Positions 58,115 through 64,000 of a stretch of DNA of 64,000 bases are shown here, piece after piece (the first letter of the stretch is position 1; the number at the start of each line of letters is the position of its first letter). A program made the translations under genes and the position numbers. The notes under the pieces were generated by a model, which was not told where the DNA came from, made no database searches, and worked only from the letters and a program-made list of their open reading frames with translations. This stretch comes from Planctomycetota bacterium (GTDB lineage Bacteria; Planctomycetota; UBA8742; UBA2392): NCBI GenBank assembly GCA_016712285.1, contig JADJRK010000001.1, positions 3,286,001 through 3,350,000 of the forward strand, in the 5' to 3' direction.

Positions 58115-59257
58115 TTACGCCCCGTGCACGCAGTCGACCAGTGCTTTCACGTTGTCCACAGGCGTCTTGGGCAGAATGCCGTGACCGAGGTTGAAGATGT
58201 AGCCGACGCCCGCCGGGCGTTGCTTCGCTTCGGCCAGCACTGCGCGCGCCTTTGCCAGCACCACTTCGCGCGGCGCGAACAGCGTGACCGGGTCCAGGTT
58301 GCCCTGCACCGACTTCGCCCCGGCTTCCCAGCCGCGCGCCAGCGGCGTGTGCCAGTCGATGCCCAGCACGTCCGGTGTGGACTGCCCTGCGTCGAACAGC
58401 AGGGGCAGCAGCGTGGCTGTGCCCGTGCCGAAGTAGATGACAGGCGTCTGGAAAGGGGTCTGGCTCCGGAGCGCAGCGGAGGTGCCTGACCCCTTTCCAG
58501 ATTCGGGCTGCGTCAAAGCGGGGTCAGGCACCCTGCGGGAGCCAGACCCCGTTTTGACGCCGTCGATCACCTTCTGCACCCACGGCAGCACGTGCTCGGT
58601 GTAATCCGCCGGGCTCAGGCAGCCGACCCAGCTGTCAAAGAGCTGCACGGCTTGCACGCCCCACTCGATCTGTGCCAGCAGGTAGTCGGTGACTTGACGC
58701 GTCAACTTTTCCATCAGCGCGCGCCAGGCACCGGGGTCGCCCAGCATCATGGTCTTGGCATGGATGTAGTTCTTGCTGCCGCCGCCCTCGATCGCATAGG
58801 CCGCAAGCGTAAAAGGCGCGCCGGCAAAGCCGATCAGCGGAACGTCGGCGGGCAGCTCGCGTCGGATGATGTCGATGGCGCCGCCGACAAAGGGCATGCT
58901 GGCGCGCGGGTCGGGCGTTGCAAGCGCGTCGATGTCGGCTGCGCTGCGCAGCGGGTTGTGAATCTTGGGGCCTTCGCCTTCTTCGTACGTGAGCTTGAAG
59001 CCCATCGGCTCAAGGATCGGCAGCAGGTCGGCGAACAGGATGGCGGCATCGACGCCAAGAATGTGCTGGGCGTCCAGCGTGACCTGTGCTGCCAGCTCGG
59101 GCGTCTTGCACAGGCCCAGAAACGTGGTCTTGGCCCGGATCTCGCGGTACTCAGCCATGTAGCGGCCGGCTTGCCGCATCAGCCACACGGGCGGCACGTC
59201 CGTGGCCTCGCCTCGGCAGGCCTTCAGGAAGCGAGAGTTGTGCAAAGCGTCCGCCAT
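58115..59257 (-). CDS. hemE: Uroporphyrinogen decarboxylase with in-frame palindromic-repeat insert
   Basis: A 380-residue enzyme converting uroporphyrinogen III to coproporphyrinogen III in heme synthesis. Family motifs: PPVWLMRQAGRYM, ILFADLLPILEPMG, GFAGAPFTLAAYAIEGG, VQLFDSWVGCLSP, FGTGTATLLPLL, GIDWHTPL, VQGNLDP and FNLGHGILPKTP. HemE is usually near 340-350 residues. The excess is an insert of about 38 residues between VIDGV and TPVIYFG (TGSGSRRVPDP...GKGSGTSAALRSQTPFQ) encoded by a palindromic repeat element (58446-58559). The insert keeps the frame and falls between a helix and a beta strand, so the enzyme may still work with an extra surface loop. ATG at 59257. Confidence 0.94.
   Translation of the reverse strand: MADALHNSRFLKACRGEATDVPPVWLMRQAGRYMAEYREIRAKTTFLGLCKTPELAAQVTLDAQHILGVDAAILFADLLPILEPMGFKLTYEEGEGPKIHNPLRSAADIDALATPDPRASMPFVGGAIDIIRRELPADVPLIGFAGAPFTLAAYAIEGGGSKNYIHAKTMMLGDPGAWRALMEKLTRQVTDYLLAQIEWGVQAVQLFDSWVGCLSPADYTEHVLPWVQKVIDGVKTGSGSRRVPDPALTQPESGKGSGTSAALRSQTPFQTPVIYFGTGTATLLPLLFDAGQSTPDVLGIDWHTPLARGWEAGAKSVQGNLDPVTLFAPREVVLAKARAVLAEAKQRPAGVGYIFNLGHGILPKTPVDNVKALVDCVHGA
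58446..58559. repeat. 114-bp palindromic element inside hemE
   Basis: It contains two hairpins. The first (58448-58500) has a perfect 13-bp arm CTGGAAAGGGGTC / GACCCCTTTCCAG. The second (58511-58559) has a 15-bp arm with one mismatch, CGTCAAAGCGGGGTC / GACCCCGTTTTGACG. Four 13-bp cores appear in order: GGGGTCTGGCTCC, GGTGCCTGACCCC, GGGGTCAGGCACC, GGAGCCAGACCCC. Cores 1 and 4 are exact reverse complements, as are 2 and 3. Its length is 38 codons and it contains no stop in the hemE frame. Confidence 0.9.
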
Positions 59258-59335
59258 GCCGCGACGTTAGCAACTGATGCACGCCCCGAAAGGCATTGGT
59301 CCGCAGATGGACGCGGACACACGTGAATGAGGTGC

Positions 59336-59914
59336 CTATCTGCGTTCATCGGCGTGCATCTGCGGACCTGTGCCGTTCATGTCCGATTCAAGGTCGATGC
59401 CAAGACCGTCGGCCAACCTGTTCAGGTGGTTGAAGTAGCCGATGATCTGGGCCGCGCTTACGACCTGTTCGTCGCTCCAGCCGTGCTCACGCAGCCGGTC
59501 TACGTCGGCCCGAGTACACGCAGCCGGCGTCAGCGTCAACTTTTCGGCCCACTCGCACAGGGCCTTGTGCTGGGCATCCAGCGCCGAGCCGCGAAAGTTC
59601 CGCTTCACAGCTTCAGCCAGTTCGCCGTCTTTGCTGAATTCACGCAGATCCTCTGCGTGCGACAGCATTCAGTAAACGCAACCGTTGATTTTGCTGACGA
59701 CTGTGGCGAGCAGCTCGCGCACCCAGCGCCGCAGCGGGCCTTTGCCGTGCATCACCTGCACGTAGAAGTGCATCGTGGCTTCCAGTGCTTCGGGGGTTAG
59801 CGATTGGATGCGCAGGATGTTGAAAATCTTGCCTGCACGTTTCAGGCCCGCGTCGTACTGGGCCTTCACGTGGCCCTCGGCGTCATCAGGATCAACTTGC
59901 CGGACGTAGGCCAT
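59336..59914 (-). CDS. AhpD-like peroxidase-related protein, probable selenoprotein (Sec82 at in-frame UGA)
   Basis: Read from ATG 59914, the frame is MAYVRQVDPDDAEGH ... VSKINGCVY, then TGA (59671-59669), then MLSHAEDLREF ... to 59336: 192 residues with the TGA as codon 82. Both sides belong to the AhpD/carboxymuconolactone-decarboxylase-like peroxidase-related family (TIGR01926 type), whose redox site is CxxCxxxH. Here Cys79-x-x-UGA-x-x-x-His86 fits exactly, so UGA stands at the resolving/peroxidatic Cys. No frameshift is needed, and the total length is normal for the family. A hairpin suitable as a bacterial SECIS follows (59641-59659). AhpD-like selenoproteins with CxxU are known. The alternative is a Cys codon (TGC/TGT) mutated to TGA. 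Expected role: peroxide or disulfide redox chemistry. Confidence 0.8.
59641..59659 (-). promoter_or_regulatory. Candidate bacterial SECIS element
   Basis: On the transcript, 9 nt after the UGA, CACGCAGA-GGA-UCUGCGUG forms a perfect 8-bp stem. An outer GCUG/CAGC pairing extends it through a small internal loop. The apical loop begins 18 nt after the UGA and carries G in its first positions. This agrees with the known bacterial SECIS pattern (loop 16-37 nt from UGA, short loop with a G among the first two bases). Confidence 0.7.
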
Positions 59915-60029
59915 GGACGCGAGAATAGCCGTGAACGGCTGGCGGATACAGTGGTTCTGAATTCCGGGTTCTGAGTTCCGGGCAGTGAAGAGTGCAGTTC
60001 CCAATACCCCACACCCTAAACCCTTTGCC

Positions 60030-61691
60030 CTACGCGCCAAGCACCCGGATCACTACCTGGCCCGCGATCGTCAGCAGCACGCTTGCCACTGCAAACGCCG
60101 CGGCATAGCTCACGGCCGGCTCGTTGCTGTCGGCTGCGCGCTTCACCGCCGCCAATGCCGCGCTGCTGGTCATGCCGCCGCAGACGCTGCCCCACAGTTC
60201 CACGGGCCGCATGCGTAGCGCGAACTTGCCGATCAGCAGCGCCACCACCAGCGGGATCACCGTCACCGCGACGCCCGCGACAATCACCTGCCAGACCACG
60301 AACTGCATGCCCTCGTGCAGCGCATTGCCGGCTGCCACCCCTGTTTCGCCGACGAACAGCAGGATGCCCAGGTCGCGCACCAGTTGGCGTGCCGGCTTGG
60401 GCACGTTGGCGCTGATCGGCCCAACGTTGCGCAGCCACGCCAGCAGCACGCCCACCAGCAGCAAGCCGCCCGCGTAGCCCAGCGAAAAGTCCAGCCTCAG
60501 TGGCCGCAGGTGAATGCTGCCCAGCAGCAGCCCCGCGACAATGCCGCCGGCATAGATGGCGATATCGGTGGTGTTGGGGTCAGGCTCGAAGCGCCCCAGT
60601 TCGTCGGCTACATCGCGCACGTTGTCGCGCTGGCCGATCACCTCAACGATGTCGTGGCGCATCAGCACCAGGTCGGCGCCGGGCTCCAGCAGTTCGCGGC
60701 CGCGCTCAATCTTGTGCACCATGCAGCGGTGACGGCCGATCAGGTTCAGTTCGCGGAGTGACTTGCCGACGCACACGCCCGACCGCACGCTGATGCGCCT
60801 GGGTGCCGGCAGGCGCTCGCGCAACTGCTGGTCGTACACCTCGGGGCCTACCAGCGCCTCGAACTTCTGCAACTCGTCAAGCCGCCCCACCACCAGCACA
60901 TGATCGCCCGCCTGCAACTGCGCGCCGGCGTTTGCAATCAGCACTTCGTCGCCACGGTGAATGCGCGAGATGAAACAGCCGGTACGCTTGGTGAATTGCA
61001 ATTCGCTCAGCGGCAAACCGATGACACCGGCCTGCTGCACCGTGAACGCCCGTGTAAGCTCGGGCGAGCCCGCCCGCGCCTTGAGCCGCCGCGAGTCATC
61101 GTCTTCGTGCGCCGTCGCACCCTTGCTGGGGTCGGTACGCGTCAGCCGGGGCAGCAACTGGATCATCAGCACCAGCCCCAGCAGCCCGAACGGGTAGGTC
61201 AGCGCAAACGCCACCGAAAGTCGGGCCGCGTCGGTCGCTTCTTCGCTGGCGGCGGCAAAGGTCGGCGCGCTGGTCAACCCGCCCGCAAGCACACCGGCTG
61301 CTGTTGACTCGTCAAGATCAAGCAGCTTGGCAAGGCCGATGGTCAGCAGCACCGCAAACACAACCACCAGCGAGCCCGCGCCCACAAAGCTCCAGCCGCG
61401 CCGAGAGCGCAGGCTTGAGAAAAACTGGGGCCCGGCTTCAAAGCCAACTGAGTAGATGAAAAGCGCAAACCCCAACTGGCCGACCGTGAGCGCGGGAGTC
61501 ACACCGCCGTACATGTCTTCCAGCGAAAGCCCCAGGTAGCCCGCAAGCAGCGCCGCACCAAGGGTGCCGCCAGCCGGCCCGGCGTTGATGCCGCGCCAGG
61601 TGACGCGCCCCGCGATGAACCCGAATGTCACGACCAGCATCAAGCCGGCCAGCGGCGTGTCCGTAAGCAACTTCAGGATGACATCCAGCAT
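60030..61691 (-). CDS. AspT/YidE-type (AAE family) transporter with two TrkA-C domains
   Basis: A 553-residue inner-membrane transporter built from two duplicated five-helix halves (AspT-YidE-YbjL duplication). They flank two cytosolic TrkA-C (RCK_C) domains at about residues 205-285 and 290-370 (VIGLPLSELQFTKRTGCFIS with GDHVLVVG; GKSLRELNLIGRHRCMVHKI with HDIVEVIG). Membrane motifs GGLTSAPTFAAA and GGMTSSAALAAV are the paired GGxTSxxxL signatures. Known members exchange aspartate/alanine or other acids; the substrate here is unknown. ATG at 61691. It stands alone. Confidence 0.9.
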   Translation of the reverse strand: MLDVILKLLTDTPLAGLMLVVTFGFIAGRVTWRGINAGPAGGTLGAALLAGYLGLSLEDMYGGVTPALTVGQLGFALFIYSVGFEAGPQFFSSLRSRRGWSFVGAGSLVVVFAVLLTIGLAKLLDLDESTAAGVLAGGLTSAPTFAAASEEATDAARLSVAFALTYPFGLLGLVLMIQLLPRLTRTDPSKGATAHEDDDSRRLKARAGSPELTRAFTVQQAGVIGLPLSELQFTKRTGCFISRIHRGDEVLIANAGAQLQAGDHVLVVGRLDELQKFEALVGPEVYDQQLRERLPAPRRISVRSGVCVGKSLRELNLIGRHRCMVHKIERGRELLEPGADLVLMRHDIVEVIGQRDNVRDVADELGRFEPDPNTTDIAIYAGGIVAGLLLGSIHLRPLRLDFSLGYAGGLLLVGVLLAWLRNVGPISANVPKPARQLVRDLGILLFVGETGVAAGNALHEGMQFVVWQVIVAGVAVTVIPLVVALLIGKFALRMRPVELWGSVCGGMTSSAALAAVKRAADSNEPAVSYAAAFAVASVLLTIAGQVVIRVLGA

Positions 61692-61855
61692 GGCGCGTAC
61701 TTAAAGGAAGCGAGGGACGCGAAGCGAGCAAAAACCTGCCAGCAACCGGCAGACACGTTACCGCAAGAAGTCTGGCCAGTGTAACCCTTATACGCATGGG
61801 TCGGCGCGCCCTACGTGAATAGGGCCTTTCGAAGCCAGTAAGCTGAGTTTCCGCG

Positions 61856-61872
61856 TTGGCACGGATCGTGCT
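61856..61872 (+). promoter_or_regulatory. Candidate sigma-54 promoter for the anchored propeller protein
   Basis: TTGGCACGGATCGTGCT matches YTGGCACGRNNNTTGCW except for one base in the -12 TTGC (GTGC), with correct GG-to-GC spacing. The start would be near 61883, giving a 32-nt leader with AAGGAG before ATG 61915. Confidence 0.5.
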
Positions 61873-61914
61873 CTGTCTCGCATGCGCCCTGTCATCCCCT
61901 GCAAGGAGTTCGCC

Positions 61915-63843
61915 ATGCGGACCCTTCTGGCCATGCTGTTTCTCGGCAGCGCGTTGTCTGCCCAGACCTTGGATTACGCGCTCACTTTCACGCAACCTGC
62001 ACCCACGTCGTCGAGTTCACCGGCTTCGGCGATTCATGACATGGCCCCCGATGGAAACGGCGGCGTGTTCGTGTGCGGATGGTTTATGGTTGAAGTTGAC
62101 TTCAACCCCTTCGGCGCGCCGGTACACCACCTCGATGCCGCCGCCACCGGGTACTCAGACGGCTTTTTCGGCCACTACGACGCACACGGCAACGTGTTGT
62201 GGATGCACGTCTTCGCATCAGGCCGCGCTGACGCTTCCTACGCGCTTGACGTGGACGGCGCGGGCAACCTGCTGGTTGCAGGCCGCTTTGGCGGGCCGAT
62301 CGACATTCAACCGGGGCCGGGCGTCACGACGCTTATTCCGGCACAGGATGAGGGCGGCTTTGTCGCAAAGTTCACGCCCTCTGGCGGGTTGATCTGGGTG
62401 AGGGAGTACTCGGGCGAAGCCGTGCTGCCCGAGCGGTTGGCCGTGGGTCCAAGCAACGATGTGTTCGTGGCGGTGCGGTTTGCCGGGACGTTCGTGGCAG
62501 GCACGACGACCCTGAACTGGACACCGCACGAAGCCGACGTCGTGGTGTTGCGCTATGACCACACCGGCGCACTGTCGTGGCACGCCACGGTGATCGGCCC
62601 CAGCTATGTGTGGGTCCGCGGCCTGGTGGTGGACTCCCAGGGCCGCATGACTTTGGCCGTTGACGTCGGGGGCGACGTCAGTTTCACGGCGCCGGTCGGG
62701 AGCATCAGCGTGTTTGGCGCGCACATAGATATCTGCCTGTGGCAGATTGACGGCAACGGCACGATGAACTGGCTGAACCAGATCGGTGCCGGATACCAGG
62801 ACGCCACCTGCGCGATTGCCGTTGAACCTGACGACAGCGTCGCATTGCTGGCAAGCATCTGTGGCATCGTTGACTTTGACCCGTCGCCCGCCGTTGCCAC
62901 AGTCACGGTGCCGCCGCCGACCGGCCCAATGTATTGGGGCGTGGCGCTGGCGCGTTACGACGCCAATGGCGGCTTGCGCTCGGTGCGCGCGTTCGAAGGC
63001 TTACAGGGTTATCCGTTGTGGGCGGCGGACATGATCGTGGACGGCACCGGCACGTACATCGCTGCCAGCATTCCCGGTCGCATCAACCTGGGGACGCCTC
63101 TCGCACCGATGATTGTTGAGGGGCCGTTCCCGTACACTAATCACGGGTTCGTCGTCGCCTATGAGACCAACGGCGACCTGCGCTGGGTTGCACGCACCGG
63201 CGAACCCTATGCCATGGTCGTCGAGTGCGACCATGAACTGCACGCGCACTATGAGTTGACCGTCGGCGGGAGCCTGAGCTGGTACGGCGACGTGGACATG
63301 GACCCCTCGCCGGCGGTGAACCGGCTGACCAGCCACGCGGGGTACCTGGAGAAGTTCTCGAACATCCTCAACGGTGACCCGCTGCGGATCTTGACCGCAA
63401 GCCTGCCTGACGCCGACACCCAGGTGAACTACAATCAGTCGCTGCAAAGCGCAGGCGGCGGGGCAAACCACACCTGGGAGTTCTACTCAGGCACGTTGCC
63501 GCCGGGCCTGATGCTTGGCAGCGGCGTGCTGTATGGCCTCGCGTCCACCCCGGGCATGTACACATTTGAGCTTGCCGTGCGCGATGACAACAACGTGCGC
63601 GTCACCCGCGCCTTCGGCATTCTGGTCACGGGCGCGGCGCACCCGAACCCGAACCCCAATCCGAACCCCAATCCAAATCCGAACCCCAGCCCGACCGTGC
63701 CCCCGAGGCCGGGCACCAAGTCTGGCAGCAACACCAAGGAGTCGCAGGGCGGCTGTGTTGTCGCCGGCGCGGGTCTCGCGTGGCCGCTGTTCTTGCCGTT
63801 GATGTGGAGACGCCGCCGGACCGGCAGCTCTAGAGGTTCGTAG
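61915..63843 (+). CDS. Secreted beta-propeller-like protein with C-terminal anchor
   Basis: A 642-residue exported protein. AAGGAG lies 7 nt before the ATG. The signal peptide (LLAMLFLGSALSAQ) is followed by repeated units containing DGNGGVFVCGWF, DVDGAGNLLVAGRFGGPIDI, GPSNDVFVAVRFAGTF, DSQGRMTLAVDVGGDVSF and VEPDDSVALLASICGIVDFD. These are SBBP-like (seven-bladed propeller) units. The region 490-600 is a putative Ig (He_PIG) domain (GTLPPGLMLGSGVLYGLAST). The tail has Asn-Pro dipeptide repeats, SQGGC, a hydrophobic segment and RRRR, a tripartite anchor. Its end overlaps a convergent small gene by 14 bp. Confidence 0.85.
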   Translation: MRTLLAMLFLGSALSAQTLDYALTFTQPAPTSSSSPASAIHDMAPDGNGGVFVCGWFMVEVDFNPFGAPVHHLDAAATGYSDGFFGHYDAHGNVLWMHVFASGRADASYALDVDGAGNLLVAGRFGGPIDIQPGPGVTTLIPAQDEGGFVAKFTPSGGLIWVREYSGEAVLPERLAVGPSNDVFVAVRFAGTFVAGTTTLNWTPHEADVVVLRYDHTGALSWHATVIGPSYVWVRGLVVDSQGRMTLAVDVGGDVSFTAPVGSISVFGAHIDICLWQIDGNGTMNWLNQIGAGYQDATCAIAVEPDDSVALLASICGIVDFDPSPAVATVTVPPPTGPMYWGVALARYDANGGLRSVRAFEGLQGYPLWAADMIVDGTGTYIAASIPGRINLGTPLAPMIVEGPFPYTNHGFVVAYETNGDLRWVARTGEPYAMVVECDHELHAHYELTVGGSLSWYGDVDMDPSPAVNRLTSHAGYLEKFSNILNGDPLRILTASLPDADTQVNYNQSLQSAGGGANHTWEFYSGTLPPGLMLGSGVLYGLASTPGMYTFELAVRDDNNVRVTRAFGILVTGAAHPNPNPNPNPNPNPNPSPTVPPRPGTKSGSNTKESQGGCVVAGAGLAWPLFLPLMWRRRRTGSSRGS

Positions 63844-64000
63844 TCTGCCAGCTTTCGCCGTAGCCGATGGCGGCTTCGCGTGCAGTCTTGGGGGCGTTGC
63901 GCCTGCGCCGGATGTGCCAGTGGATGGCAAACAGCGCCGCCCAGCCGGCAAACGCGTAGGCGAACATGATCAGGATGAGTCCCCAGGGTGTCGGGTCCAT
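63830..64000 (-). CDS. Small single-pass membrane protein, 56 residues
   Basis: The minus strand from the last base reads MDPTPWGLILIMFAYAFAGW, then AALFAIHWHIRRRRN, ending at TAG (63832-63830). It has one hydrophobic segment followed by a basic cluster (positive-inside). The ATG coincides with the window edge, so an earlier start outside cannot be excluded. No family was recognised. Confidence 0.6.
   Translation of the reverse strand: MDPTPWGLILIMFAYAFAGWAALFAIHWHIRRRRNAPKTAREAAIGYGESWQTTNL

Noticed and set aside
63640..63700. Short repeat as a CRISPR or attachment site
   Set aside because: It is an in-frame Asn-Pro coding repeat inside the linker of an anchored protein.

Overview
The window is GC-rich, protein-dense DNA from a Gram-negative (diderm) bacterium. 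It carries lipoproteins and their handling genes (lolD, a broken lnt), an O-antigen-type ABC exporter with a glycosyltransferase cluster that includes a heptosyltransferase domain, gmhB, and a PilB/GspE ATPase. Several very large secreted beta-rich proteins (kelch, P-domain, ELWxxDGT and Kre9/KNH-like repeats) are present. Four of them end in a Gly-rich or acidic linker, a Cys, a hydrophobic segment and an Arg cluster. This gene content resembles Planctomycetota or another deep-branching diderm lineage, but no rRNA or phylogenetic marker here settles the taxonomy.

Layout. 1-4.7 kb: PilB/GspE (cut by the window edge), a TPR lipoprotein, a repeat protein with a C-terminal anchor, and a receiver-like protein. 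4.8-8.1 kb: a 3-hydroxyacyl-CoA dehydrogenase/enoyl-CoA hydratase fusion divergent from a thiolase, which together cover three steps of beta-oxidation-type chemistry. 8.1-11.6 kb is an accessory patch. A zeta-like kinase/antitoxin pair lies between two copies of the thiolase 3' end, followed by a gene split by a complete 994-bp IS4-type element with a 9-bp target duplication. 11.7-20 kb: membrane protein, phosphoesterase, rhlE, accD, DUF1232, a PAP2 enzyme, lolD and a radical SAM protein. 20-27.9 kb: a rightward gene run with lysA, an FdhE-like protein, lnt (one in-frame TAG), a secreted helical protein and acetyltransferases. 27.7-37.3 kb: a leftward surface-glycan operon (four glycosyltransferase genes, two of them fusions, plus Wzt, Wzm and a methyltransferase) with overlapping starts and stops. 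37.3-45.9 kb: one 2850-residue secreted protein. 46-58 kb: recJ, a frameshifted chimeric secreted protein, gmhB, dnaK, DUF2200 and an ELWxxDGT repeat protein. 58-64 kb: hemE, a split AhpD-like gene, an AspT/YidE-type transporter, another anchored secreted protein and a small membrane protein.

Main points of interest. (1) The AhpD-like gene (59336-59914) has an in-frame UGA exactly where the second Cys of CxxCxxxH should be, and a hairpin at the correct distance downstream. It is most simply read as a selenoprotein. (2) hemE carries an in-frame insert of about 38 codons made of four related 13-bp palindromic cores, like a mobile palindromic element that has become part of a protein. (3) The toxin/antitoxin cassette is bracketed by 170-bp thiolase tails that are about 92% identical, have no gaps, and differ mostly at synonymous sites. 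(4) Sigma-54-like promoters precede dnaK and one secreted protein. (5) There are two single-site gene breaks (lnt, and the secreted protein at 48.1-51 kb) and one IS disruption whose footprint is exact.
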